From the NCBI GenBank assembly GCA_014529385.2, contig CM043969.1, positions 11,137,001-11,201,000 of the forward strand: a stretch of 64,000 nt of DNA, read 5' to 3'. Origin of the DNA: Adiantum capillus-veneris (lineage: Eukaryota > Streptophyta > Polypodiopsida > Polypodiales > Pteridaceae). This document shows, piece by piece, positions 37,482 through 48,187 of the stretch. The notes below the pieces were generated by a model. The model saw nothing but the letters and a program-made list of their open reading frames with translations. It did no database searches and was not told the DNA's origin. Both the position numbers and the translations under genes were made by a program. Numbering within the stretch: position 1 is the stretch's first letter; every line of letters starts with the position of its first letter.

Positions 37482-37990
37482 AAGCATCTTCCCCGTTTAG
37501 ACCACGACCTCGGCATAGGGAAACAAGACTATCCTTTATGAAGAGATCCCTGAAGGTAGGGAACTTAATATTGACTTTGGCTAGAATGCTAATTAGGTAT
37601 TCAGCCTTGTTGCAGACTTTGTGTGCTATGGAGATTGCTTTGGAGAGAATACAAGCACATATAATAACATAGAGTTGGGGATGCTTGGGGAGGTAGTGGA
37701 ACAGAAGGTGAAGGAATTCTACTAGGTAAGAAGGGTGGACACTTTGTGTGATAATAACATGTAGAGGCTTGAAGGGGCTGGAACGATCTTCAGTCTGCCT
37801 CGTATGTGTCATACATGAACCTCATGAGTTGACCACCCTAGTGGAGAGAAGACCTCAGGCTCCTTGCCTAGATGCCCGGGGAGCAGACCTCCTTGCCTAG
37901 ATAGTTGTACTCCTTGCACTAATCGACATCTAGACCTACTAGACTAGTTGACCTGATAGACCAATCCCCTTGCTGGACTTGCACATGCTA

Positions 37991-38780
37991 GTCTATCAGA
38001 AGACCTCTTCCAACTTGGCTAAAGGAAAAGCATGTCAAGCTCTGTAATGTGAGTGCTCATTGGTGCAATATTACACGAAAATCTCGCTGCATGGCACACA
38101 TTGACAACTGAAAGACATGATGCCATAACTAAAATGATATACAACAAGAAAATGAACTAGAATAAGAATAGAAAGATAGATCCCAAATTCAGTATGAGCC
38201 TAACTACTCTCAACATAATAGCTACAAACTGAGTGTCAGCACATACAGTTTTCCTCAAAAACTAACTTAACTATGCGGTGACATGCAATCATGACTAAAC
38301 GATGTGCAACCTATTTTTCTTTCAGTTGTGGCCTTAGCCTTGGGGATGATTTCATTGCGATTGAATAATGCCAAAGTTTGTTGGTCCTTGGAGATGCAAA
38401 TTGCCTTGATGGGATGGTCTTTTACATTTTCTTGCTTTGCATGGGATACAATATAAATTGTGGATAATGTTTTTTTGGCACAAGTATGCCAAATAGTCAA
38501 AACAAGATGTATATATTATGGAAGAGGATATTCAAAAAGTCATGTAATATGGCCCAATGAATTTTTATTGCACAAACAATGGATTTGTTTTGGGAATGTA
38601 GTTTACTTGTTTTATGCACGTAGTCATGTATCATTTCTAGTGACTCACATATGCGACAACCCTTGGTCATTATAGCCAATATTTCCATTGAGTATTTCGC
38701 TCCTCTTAATAGAAGAAGACATGTTATTGCATCTAGCCGATTGCATGGTGCGGTTTACACAAAATTTGTATACATTAGAG
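37991..38780. other. No recognisable gene
   Basis: Sequence between the G1b leader and a copia RT scrap. No G1 LTR could be recognised. The short open frames at 38267-38500 (minus) and 38460-38675 (plus) have no domain. Confidence 0.45.
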
Positions 38781-38789
38781 TTATATGGC

Positions 38790-39100
38790 CTCACACTGTG
38801 GTTGGAAGCACATTGTCTACATCCTTTTACATGTAGATGACATGAGAATAGAGTCCATTTAATGGCATAGAATCAGTTCCCTTACATTTTCTTGTAATAC
38901 GTTGATGCACAAAGAAGTTGGAGGGGCTTGAAATCATTAACCTAGAATGAGATATACATGCCAAGAAGTTGTGGTTTGCAAAACATAAGACATCTATGTG
39001 CTCATGTGCTTGCCTAAAACTCCACTTTAATACTAGTATATTAGTTCAGGAAAGCAAGCCTGATGAACAATCATCGTTGCATGTTTTTGTCATAATTTCA
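38790..39100 (+). pseudogene. Ty1/copia RT scrap
   Basis: Plus-strand translation gives IVYILLHVDDM at about 38800-38832 (copia LYVDDM motif). After a short gap GLEIINLE, a stop, then DIHAKKLWFAKHK follows at about 38925-38995. This matches the copia order of VDDM, LG-EI, KLWLSQ. Nothing else of the element is recognisable and the reading frame has several breaks. Confidence 0.5.
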
Positions 39101-39919
39101 CACCCTCTTTTGGGTGTAAGCAATTTGCAGGAAAAGAGTGTCCGCTTACAATCCCGTGGCTTTAAGATTTCCAAATGCCAAATTAAGAGCAAGAAGAAAA
39201 GGACATATCATTCAGATTTTGGGCAAGTTAGTGTAAAGTTAGCAAAATTAGCTCAAATCTTTAAATTTTTTCTTTTATAAAAATCATATAAAGGAGTTGT
39301 GTATGGGTGAGGAAATTATTTTTCTTGGAAACTGCTTCTAAGATGCAGTATTGAATATTTATTGACAAGACCATATTTGGCTTCCCTCACTTTCAAGTTG
39401 AAAAACAATTTAAAGAAGATTGTATAGACATTTATCTTGGCAACACAATTCGATGAAACTTGGAAGTGGCAAGGGAGGCTCCATGCTTTCCAATCTTTTA
39501 ACTGGATGCCTCAACGTTGCAATGCATTGTGGAATATACATAATGTTTGCCACTTTTTCATGTTTCTATTGGACAATTGCATCAGTTGCATTTAATTGGA
39601 AGGAGCTATTGTTTTGAAACTATGAACTCTACTTTGATTCTTTATGGTGCTCCACCTATTTTTTTGGACATGCAAGACAAAAAGAAGCTTGACTACCGCC
39701 TAATAAAGGCCCAAGAAGGACTATGAGACAAATCAATGCTACAACTGTTTGTGTCCTCTGATATTTGAGTGAGTTCTTGTGTACTGAGAAGGATGGGTGG
39801 ATGAATGGATGGAGTTCTATCTCTAGGGGCTCAAAATGCAAAACTATATGTACCAGTATAATGATGCCATGCATATCTAACTAGCTCCATGCACTAATGT
39901 GGGTGTATGATAGTTTAAA
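39101..39919. other. No recognisable gene
   Basis: Unique sequence up to the short (GA)7 tract at 39921 that marks the 3' end of LINE-A. The open frame at 38969-39280 partly overlaps the copia scrap and otherwise has no domain. Confidence 0.45.
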
Positions 39920-40369
39920 TGGAGAGAGAGAGAGAAATGAAATGATATATTAACGTCTTCAAAAGGCCAAAATGACCTATGAGACCATCAGATACAAAGT
40001 GGTGAATTTAATACAATGTCTGAAGTACAAGTACAAAAAGTACTGAAAGTAAAAATGAAAACTGAAATGAAGTGTGAAATGTGAAATGTGAAAATGTAGA
40101 ATAGGCCCTCAATGACAATCTGGGTGTCGTGCTAGAATGCCTCTGATCCTCTGCTGGAGTCTCCGTTGATGTAGTGTGCTCCTGTGTCTCGGTCGTGGTC
40201 GTCTCGATCTCCCGAGCTCAATCGCCCTGTCAATGAGGGTGCCTTTGGTATGAATGCAGGTACAACCCTGTGCTGGTGGTTGATCTCTTCGCTCCCTCGA
40301 TCCAAAGAAATCTTTGATCTGTCTCTGCGACTATCGTACTCCATGTCTCCCCAACAGACTGTCTCTATG

Positions 40370-43300
40370 TCAGTGTAGCTCAAGTAGATATAAGCCAAGG
40401 CGTCTTTGGTCCTGATACCTCATGACTCTATCTAGGGGTCCAAAACCCTCCCTGAATAAGCAATGGAAGCGCCCTCGTATCTCATAAGACACAGTGTAGT
40501 GGCATATGTAGTGTAGCTCTGTCTCTGGCTCTTTGCCGCATAGTTGACATATCCTAGACTCTGGTGGTATCCCTCTGAATCTACCCGTCTCAATCTCCAG
40601 CTGGTGTGAGGATGTGCGAATCTGACCAATAGCACATCGCAGACCATGAGATAAATGAGTGTCCATGTAGATCGGATGAGTCACAAACCCATCCCCTGAA
40701 AGTTGGAGAAGGTGCTCTTTGTAGAAAGCCATCTTCGTGCCCAACTCCTGTATCGGCTCTACTCATGTCCTCCTGGTGTCCAACTGTATAAGATCCTGAC
40801 GAATGAGTCTAGTGATCTCCGTCCGTGTGACTGGCAGGGAGGGTGCATCCAGGGAATACTGAAAGGGAGGCAATCTATCCATGCTGAGACCATGCCTCTG
40901 AAACCATGAGGTCATCTGTGCATACCAACATGATGCATCTCCCTGCATCGCTAACTGTCTAGAGGACTCAAGAGCCAGTCTAGTATATCTACCTCTATGT
41001 GTATCCCATAGACTGTGCATAAAGGACACTCATCTGGTAAGAGCCTCAATCTCTATAGGAGGGGCGGCTACCTCCGCTCGAATAATCGCATGTGGTACAG
41101 AGGCCTTGACTCTAATCATCCGGGATATCATAAATACCAAGGGTCTCTCCATGTTCCTCCAACTGTCATGATTCACAAATGGTCCCCAAACTTGGACCCC
41201 ATAAAGCATAGCTGAAGCAACCGAAGTATCAAAGAGCCATAGTTTTTTCGTGGTTCTTGAAACTGAACCTGCGAACACATCCTCTCTAGCCCTCTTAATG
41301 CCGCATAGGCTCTGGATAGTCTAGTCTCTGCTCTTCTCCTCAGGGTAAACCTCGGTCCCGTGAATACCACCCCCAGATATGTATATTCATCTGTGTACTC
41401 CACAGTGTCCTGGTCATATACGAGTGTAGGTGCCGATCTCTTGACCCACTGTGGTGTGGTGTTAAACACCATAACCTTGGTTTTACCAAGGTTCACAGAC
41501 AGTCCACTATCCTCTGCAAAGTTGTGCAATGCATCCAAATGTCTTTGCATGCCCTCTGGCGACTCTGACATTAACACAATATCATCAGCATATAATAATA
41601 AAGGGATCCATGTCCCTGCCAGCTGAGCACCTCTGTCACCCTCTCTGTCAATGTAGTCAGAGACCTCATCTACATACATACCAAAAAGTGTAGGGGACAA
41701 AGGACACCCCTGTTTCACTCCAATAGTGGAATGAACAATGTCAGAAATCCCCTCAGGAGTGCGTACCTGGCCAGTCACTGAGCCGTATAAAGCCATGATC
41801 CCCCATATGATCTCTGTGGGTACTCCCAACTTCAGTAGCCTGTGCATCAATCTGGCCCTCGGCACTGTGTCAAATGCCTTGCGGAAGTCCACAAAGCAAC
41901 AATACATCCGTCTCCCTTTGCCCGACCCTCCTCAATAATGGCTCTGAGTGTAAGAATATGGTCCAAAGTGGAGAAACCCCTCCTGAATCCAGCCTGCCCT
42001 GCTGCTCGTATGCCCTCATTTTCTGCCCATTTACTCAGTTGCTGTTCAAGAATGGATGCATACAGTCGTGCCAAAGTGTGCCCTATCATAATAGTACGGT
42101 AGTTCCCGGGTACCGTGGGGTCCCCTGCCTTGAAAAGAGGTACAATAGTAGATAATCTCCAGGACTCGGGTAGTCCCTCACACATGACACGGTTAAACAA
42201 CCGCGCAAGAACCTCTGACAGTAAATCTCTAGCATGTATCAAGTGCTCTGCCACCAAACCATCATGATCATATGCTCTCCTAGTCCTCATCCTGTCAATG
42301 GCGTTCTTCACCATCTCAGTGGTAAAGAAGGTACTAGTGGCTGGACATGGCTCTAGAGGGTCTGGTAATGGTGGTTGCACAGGTACTGTATATAATGATG
42401 CTGCATATTGACCCCAAATCTCGGGAGAGGTAATCACTGGAGGAGGTGAGTGCTCGTGGAAGAGACGCCAGGCCTCACCTGAATCTCGGCTCAAAAAGAG
42501 CTGATACAAATCACGTTCCATCTGGGCTAAAAAGGCCCGCTTCTTCCGTCGCACTAAACGCCGAAGGGCAATCCAAGACTGTCTATATGTAATGACTCCA
42601 AGTATAAGCTCGCTCTGAATCTGAACTCTCATCTCTCTACACTCCTCATCATACCAACTATTCTGAGGCATGTTCCCAGAACGTCTTCTCTGATCTGGTT
42701 GAGTGTGTGGGTATGCCTCTGCTGTTGCCCCATGCAAGATCTCCGTCAATAAAGTGGTGATCTCCTCCACTGTATATACAGGCTCGGCTGCCCCCATCCG
42801 TCTGTAAATCTCTTCCACATAAACTGAATCCGTCTCTGGTGTAAAAGTATACCGTGTGTGTGCAATCCTCTGTGGTGTCTGAGAGACACTATACTAGAAA
42901 GAGACTGAAAAAGTCAGGAGAGCATGGTCCACTGCTACTCCAACAGGCCTAGGGCCCACACTGAGATCTTGAATATGAGAGATGAAGCTCGGTGAAGTCA
43001 TGACATAGTCCACTGTACTGGCCCCATGTCTGTGTGGAAAGCATGTGAATCCCTCAGACGAAGGAAAAATCTCTAGACCATTAAGTATGGCCAGACCATG
43101 CGTAGTTGTCATCTCCATGAGATATCTCCCATACTCTGTGTGCTCTTTATCCTGTGAGTGTTTGTCAAGTCCCATCTCCGATATATCCATCTCTCTAAGC
43201 ATCTCCTCCGAGGTATCATAAAATACCGTTTGGGAGTTGGCCATCCTGGCATTAAAGTCTCCCAAGAGAATGATATCTCCATCTCTAGAGAACTCCCATA

Positions 43301-43700
43301 TGTCATCATCAAGTATAGAAAAAGGGGATTGCCCTCTAGGTGAGGTATAGACTGATGTGCTAGGGGGAAAGTAACATATAGCAATGTATAAGAATCTGCC
43401 TGTCTCAGCTCTCAGTCTCACCCACATGTATCTCGCCTGGTCATCTCTCCGGACAATCTGTAATAGCGGCTGCAACTCTTCCTTGAATAAAACTGCTACC
43501 CCTCTTGAACCTCGACTTCCATGCTGGGATCTAGCGTCTGGCCGACAAGCTGTCTCCCATAAATAGCTAGTCACACTTGGCATCAACTGTCCAGATTTTT
43601 GATGTGTCTCCGAGTAAAAGACAATGTCTCTATCTCTGAAGCTATCTTCAAAGGCACCCACATCCAGCCTATATGATCCATTACAACTCCATGCCGCCAT
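40370..43700 (-). pseudogene. LINE-A ORF2: endonuclease, RT, zinc finger
   Basis: It starts 30 bp after ORF1 at 43700. The APE-type endonuclease is at residues 1-268: SCNGSYRL, SETHQ near residue 30, RGVAVLF, GDFNAR at 147-152, STVDYV and DHALL near 260. An in-frame TAG at 42891-42893 separates it from the RT. The RT follows: NSWYDEEC, then FKAGDPTVPGNYRTI, AGFRRGFSTLDH, a frameshift near 41900, FVDFRKAFDTVP, IGVKQGCPLSPTLF and catalytic YADD at about 41592-41581, GLSVNLGKTKVMVF. Further frameshifts lie near 41250 and 41030. The C-terminus at 40744-40370 carries ICQLCGKEPETELHYICH, a CCHC-like finger. The RT style (LLLYADDIVLMSES) differs from the plant L1 RT of LINE-D. Confidence 0.88.
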
Positions 43701-43730
43701 CCGGAGTGTGGTCCCATATGTCTCGCACCG

Positions 43731-44942
43731 TCATGCTGTGCGTTTTTCCAAAACCACTACTTTCCCTCCTCTGTAAAAGGCAATTTTTCCCTTCTCCCTT
43801 GCTGCCTTGATCTCTGGCATCAACTCTTGCATATGTGCTATTTGTGCTAAAGTAAGGTCATCCCCCATAAATATTCCAGTTTTCTTAAGTGCTGGTCTCT
43901 TCTTCAGGAATTCCTTTCTTGTTTCCAAACTCGGGAAACACAAAATAAGTGCTTTCTCTTTGACGTTTCCCTTCTCATCCACTCCCTTCTTTCCTACTCT
44001 CCAAGCACCTGTGTGCATAGGTTCCGGGATGCCCATGCGCTGCAAGAGTTTCTTCACTTCGTCTTCTACATTTTCTGTGTCTTTGATACCGGTAATACGC
44101 ACATGGAGGGCTCTAGTCCTCCTCTTTTGTTCCTCCTCAATGGTCATATTGATGATGGTAGAAGTTTGTGCGGCTTCTGGCATCCGGGCCTTCCCTTTCT
44201 TTGCACCTTCGATCCATTTTTCTGCTTCATCAACTTTCTCCTGTGTTTTAACAAGGCGCTCCGCCCATGAGGAAGCCTCTTTCGAGTTTTGTTCTTCTCC
44301 TTCGCGCAGAGTTTTCACCTGCTCCTTAATATCTTCGAGCTCCTTTAACATCGAGGGCTGATTTCCCCCTTCCGTTTTGGGCATAATTTTGCAAGCTGCA
44401 AGTTCCCCTTTAAGCTCTGCAATCACTGCATCTTTTTCCTTCATGCATTTTTCCATATTGGTTTTCCAAGATTCAAATCTTGTAATTGCCTCATCCAACT
44501 TTTTCTGCATAATACATTCCATTACATTCACTTCTGCACGCATTAGAGCCTGCATCTCCCCTTTCACAGATAAATACATCTCATCATGCCTACCAAGCAT
44601 CGCTTTATCTAATTCTTTCCTCATATCTGCATACATAGAATTCTTATAACTATCTGCGTTTGCATACATCTCTTTCCTGATGTCATCTCTCATAAAGCTG
44701 AGCTCAGATTTAACCAGATTTAATCATCACTTGAACCTTTCCATCATTAAATCATCTTGGACTCTGACGGTTTTCCCTACTCGCAGTGACCTTGGCGAGA
44801 GTATACTATCTCTGTTCCTCCGCTTGAAAGTCGCTTTCATTTTTTGTGGGGTGGTGAAGCCACTTGCATCACCATCCTCGACTGGTTGGTCCATCAACGG
44901 AGGTCGCGCCTCCGCCCTGGTTGGCCTCGCCCTAGTCACCAA
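43731..44942 (-). pseudogene. LINE-A ORF1: coiled-coil RNA-binding protein
   Basis: The start is taken at 44942 (MVTRARPTRAEARPP) because the frame continues unbroken apart from two adjacent TGA codons near 44721-44726. This gives about 400 residues. The middle (44693 to about 44200) is strongly charged with heptad-like spacing (MRKELDKAML, MQKKLDEAITRFESWKTN), a probable coiled coil for trimer or oligomer formation. The C-terminal third reads LHVRITGIKDTENVEDEV, LLQRMGI, RKEFLKKRPALKKTGIFMGD and AREKGKIAFYRGGKVVVL. That recalls the RRM plus C-terminal domain of L1 ORF1 proteins (Transposase_22 type). It has no CCHC knuckle, unlike LINE-F ORF1. Confidence 0.75.
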
Positions 44943-44975
44943 GTACTCGCCCTCGTCTTGGCTGACTCAATCTCT

Positions 44976-44977
<2 letters not shown>

Positions 44978-45032
<55 letters not shown>
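44978..45032. repeat. (GA)27 tract between LINE-A and LINE-B
   Basis: An uninterrupted GA tract. On the minus strand it is the (CT)n tail of LINE-B and at the same time the sequence immediately 5' of LINE-A. Confidence 0.96.
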
Positions 45033-45036
<4 letters not shown>

Positions 45037-45282
45037 TGAAATGAAATGAAATGTTATATTAACGTCTTCAAAAGGCCAAAGTGACCTATGAGACCAGAAA
45101 GTTACAATGTGGTGGATCTGATACAAAGTCAGAGTCAAAGTAACAAGATGACAACAATGACAAAAATGAAATGACAAATGTCACAATAAAATACTATGGA
45201 ATCCTAAACTACTAGGTGTGAACACCAAGTACTCGCCCTAGTCACCAAGTACTCGCCCTCATCCTGGCTGACTCAATCTCTT

Positions 45283-45283
<1 letters not shown>
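45033..45283 (-). mobile_element. LINE-B: internally deleted copy (5' end joined to 3' end)
   Basis: On the minus strand, 45283-45229 repeats the LINE-A 5' end (CAAGAGATTGAGTCAGCC, GAGGGCGAGTACTTGGTG). It is then followed by about 200 bp matching the LINE-A 3' UTR (GTCTCATAGGTCACTTTGG, CTTTTGAAGACGTTAATAT), ending CATTTCATTTCATTT before the CT tail. All coding sequence is missing. This is a short deletion derivative that kept both ends, a possible non-autonomous partner of LINE-A. Confidence 0.78.

Positions 45284-45321
<38 letters not shown>
45284..45321. repeat. (GA)19 tract between LINE-B and LINE-C
   Basis: An uninterrupted GA tract of about 38 bp directly upstream of the LINE-B 5' end on the minus strand. 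Confidence 0.95.
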
Positions 45322-45326
<5 letters not shown>

Positions 45327-45945
45327 CTTGTAGAGAAACCCAATCTCCTTTTGTTTCGACCATGAAATGCAAAACACCATCACATGTATGAATGGTCCAT
45401 GCTTGTTGCATAGAAACAAGCTCTTAATTGTAGCCAATCTTAATGAAAGCTCCTCCAAGACAGCCCTGTAGACAGAGAAAAAATTATGCATAAGTTGGGT
45501 ACTAACTAACAAGTACCAATTACAGTATCCTCCTAAAAGGAAAAAAACTACAAAAGAGGCATAAACCATCCTATCTTATACCCTAAGGCTAACATTTTCA
45601 AGGACGGTAGCTGAAAGCCCACTTTTTACCTCTTCTGAAGTTTCAGCCTCAAGTGTTCATGACTCGGAAACTGGTCCAAATCTCTCATAGAATAAGCAAT
45701 GGAAAAGTCCTTTCACCTCATCATAATCTGAACAATGGCAGATGACATACTCCTCAGCCCCTAATGCCAGCCTACAAACCCAGTGTAGAAGCTTTTCTGG
45801 AATTCCAACTGGTGCAAGGAAGTTTGTATTTGACTTTCATGTTGCATCCTCAGATGGGCTCCCCTCCTCTGATGGGCGCATCATGAACTTTGCAATATCA
45901 AAAGAATCCCCCTAGATGGTTGCTCTTTCATTCGAGGCTCTCCCT
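45322..45945 (-). mobile_element. LINE-C 3' fragment
   Basis: 45600-45945 aligns with the LINE-A zinc-finger region at 40410-40740: GAATAAGCAATGGAA, CCAACTGGTG, and CTCATCATAATCTGAACAATGGC against CTCATAAGACACAGTG...TGGC. It is a diverged, 5'-truncated copy in the same orientation. Its last 250 bases before the (CT)n tract do not match the LINE-A 3' UTR. It therefore belongs to a related subfamily or has a rearranged tail. Confidence 0.6.
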
Positions 45946-45949
45946 TTTA

Positions 45950-46012
45950 AGACGTGCCGTTCATCACAATCCAGCCTGGCGTCACAGCGCTATAACCACT
46001 AAGCCATTGACG
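45950..46012 (-). mobile_element. tRNA-like SINE head
   Basis: On the minus strand TGGCTTAGTGG fits the pol III A-box consensus, and about 30 bases later GGCTGGATT weakly resembles a B box. No tRNA cloverleaf with CCA-ready acceptor ends is apparent, so it is more likely a tRNA-derived SINE head or relic than a tRNA gene. Confidence 0.3.
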
Positions 46013-46242
46013 AGGCAGTAGAATCACTAGAACAACCACCGAACCGAGCCAACATAGCTGAGCTTGAAAAGTGAGAACATCACATTGGCGAGGCAGTAGA
46101 ATACTAGAACAATCACCGAACTGAGACAACATAGCTGAGCTTGAAAAGTGAGAACATCACATTGGCGAGGCAGTAGAATACTAGAACAATCACCGAACCG
46201 AGCCAACATAGCAAACACCTCAACTTGAAAGAGAGAACATCA
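46011..46242. repeat. ~78-bp tandem triplication
   Basis: Three copies start CGAGGCAGTAGAAT at 46011, 46089 and 46166. All contain ACTAGAACAA, CACCGAAC and GAGAACATCACA. The third is diverged at its right end. The first copy overlaps the tRNA-like head. Confidence 0.92.
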
Positions 46243-46326
46243 CACTATAGATAGAAGACATGGAATGTCTGAGTTCCAATCCCATAAGCATTGGCCGCTA
46301 AGGCGGCGCCCCCTACGGTACGTCCG

Positions 46327-46915
46327 GTGTCTAGTGTCAGAACCGCACTCTGCACCCTCCCTGCACATTGGAGCCTCGACACCCCCATGGTACCTGTGAG
46401 TCCTAGGCTTGGAGCTATGTGTGCTGCTAGCTAGAGTCTGTATGGTATGAGTTTGTTGATTTCCAGTGAGTTTTGAGTCTGTTGTTGTGCTTTGAGTTTT
46501 TGTTCCATTGCTGTGTGATGTTTTCTTCTGTTGGAGGAGGGTTTAACGCATACTATAGTGAGAAGCACCCACTGTAGAGAGCATGACACACTTTCCTTGC
46601 TACAAGTGCCCTCATTTTTGGCACGCCTGGTGGGACCTCAACCAAAATCTCACTCCACTCCATGGAGCATACATGGGTAAGGAACTGGCTGGTGCAGCCC
46701 CTCGCCTGGTCTAGTCTGCTTGGGTGGTCCAGCTCTAGTCAAGCTTGGTCTAGTCTATCTTAGCCTCGTCCAGCTTAGTTTGGTCTCTCTCGCCCTATCT
46801 AGCAGGAGTGGTCTAGCCGCTTGGTCTAGTCGAGTCGGCTTCAGTGGGTCTAGACTATCCAGCAAGTTCAAGGAACTCGGCGCCCAGAGCTTGGGTGGGT
46901 TTGTTGTTACTACTT
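46327..46915 (+). repeat. G1 LTR 3' part plus leader, fragment
   Basis: 46327-46611 matches the 3' part of the G1a LTR in opposite orientation (CTGCACCCTCC, GAGCCTCGACA, CAGTGAGTTTTGAGTCTGTTG, GTAGAGAGCATGACACA) and ends CTACA. It is followed by TTTTTGGCACGCCTGGTGGG and ACCTCAACCAAAATCTCACT, the equivalent of the G1 primer-binding site and leader. The CTAGTC-rich leader then runs to about 46915. No gag follows, so this is a fragment. Confidence 0.78.
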
Positions 46916-48187
46916 GACACATACAAGGCAGTCTAAAGATCGAAAAATCCTACTTCTGAGCCCTTTGGAGTACTACCATAGAAAGCGCCTATTGCTAAAT
47001 TGGCTTTATAAGATAGAGAAATAATTCTAAATGAATTATTGGAATTTTAAGTGAGAGGGTTTTTGTCACTAGAGACATCCGAGTACAAATATTTCTAGTG
47101 CGTCATTCAGAGTAATGACGAGAGCATTGTGGAAGGGAATATCTCAAAGGCCACCAGGAACGGGTACTTCTCATGCGTCACATCGGATGGGTGACAGGGA
47201 GCATCAGAAAGAAGTATTCAACCATCCGGGAACGGACATCTCTGATGCGTCATAGGATGGGTGACATAGAGCATTGCGAAGGAGATTGTACCGTAAGTTC
47301 GGAGGGAAAGGACTAGGTGAGGGTATTCCTCATGTGTCACAAGGTGGCTGACGGGGGCATCGAAAAGGGAATATTCCATAGTCGGGAGGAAATTCCGAAC
47401 TGTGTTAGATTTGTGCACAAGGATGCGTAAGCACCTGAATGAAGATGGGTTTAGAGGAAACTTAAAACGGATGCTTTCTGAGAAAGCAGGTACTTTCCCG
47501 CGAGGAGGTCTATGTTTGCATTCCATCTGTGCATGTGGTTGCATCTAGGGACGCCTAGGAAGTGCAATGTAAGCATTGATTTTAAGTTTTAGAACAGGTT
47601 CACACTTTTTATTAAGTGGCCGGCTGCCCACTTAAAAATAAAGCATAAAAAAAAGAGAGACCCTTACAGCTGAAAACAGCCAGCGCTCCTCTCTCCTCTC
47701 TCTAGAGCTAACGCCAGCCAGCTCTTCTTCTCTCTATCCCTTATTCTAGCCGGCTTGCATCCCAAGGTGCCCCCTATTCTCGCCCGCAATGGAGGAGGGG
47801 CTGTCACAGATTTCAGCCGTGAAGACGCCACCACCGGTGATACACATGGCTGCCCCAAGTGTACCAGATGTCGCCGAGACCCAGTGCACGAGTTCCATTG
47901 CGAAGAAGTGTCTACAGAGAGAGTTTCCATCATGACAAGCTGCTGTTTTTCTCTATTTTCAGCCCATAAACGTCATAGACGGGGCTGATTTACGAGAAGG
48001 AACCCGAGAACACACCTCTTCTGTGTGTAGGATTGGAAGAGACATTTCTCTATGCACAGATCTCTTCCAGGGAATTGCTTTCCGAGAACCAAGTTGCATT
48101 TCGAGCCTCGAGACTTTGGAGGTAACATTTTTTCATGTTATGGTCCCTGAGTGTTTGTTTGCAAGTGTACTTCCTCTTCGCAAGCAA
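46916..48187. other. No recognised gene; hairpin repeats and possible promoter
   Basis: 47090-47360 holds about four degenerate units, each with an inverted GTCA...TGAC pair (47098, 47174, 47243, 47334). At 47610-47660, CTTAAAAATAAAGCATAAAA followed by a CT-rich stretch looks like a TATA-box promoter. The open frame 47755-47988 after it has no recognised domain. The whole could be the U3/R part of an unidentified LTR. Confidence 0.35.

Larger units (their letters stand above)
35265..37990 (-). pseudogene. Gypsy element copy G1b: leader, gag, protease remnants
   Basis: This is collinear with G1a. The leader at 37990-37815 has CTAGAC-rich sequence like the G1a leader. Gag at 37812-37399 starts MTHTRQTED (G1a: MTHTRRSVE) and contains LAKVNIKFPTFRD and SLCRGRGLNGEDAYMVLFPS. 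The middle of gag at 36596-36234 has SNMVSPYGHSN. The gag-protease linker at 35706-35509 has SGGHLLVQPYESYMIS and IIDG. Protease at 35530-35288 has FTMLALGLEPIRPAPF. It is riddled with stops and local duplications; no RT, integrase or LTR remains. It is clearly older than G1a. Confidence 0.85.
39920..44985 (-). mobile_element. LINE-A, nearly full-length, bounded by (CT)n
   Basis: About 5.07 kb on the minus strand: a short 5' UTR, ORF1, a gap of about 30 bp, ORF2, and a 3' UTR ending CATTTCATTTCTCTCTCTCT. The 5' end, CAAGAGATTGAGTCAGCC, directly abuts a 55-bp (CT)n tract (44978-45032). The same 5' end adjoins another (CT)n tract in LINE-B at 45283. The 3' end has about 7 CT units and no poly(A). 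The element therefore sits between CT repeats, as expected if it inserts into (CT)n arrays. Lesions: two TGA stops in ORF1, a TAG and about three frameshifts in ORF2. Confidence 0.85.

Noticed and set aside
43807..44361. 184-codon plus-strand open frame
   Set aside because: Antisense shadow of LINE-A ORF1.
45950..46012. A tRNA gene on the minus strand
   Set aside because: Only the A box is good; the B box is weak and no cloverleaf is evident, so a SINE relic is likelier.
47755..47988. Small Cys-containing protein after a TATA-like site
   Set aside because: Cysteines do not form a known motif and the frame is short; may be LTR sequence.
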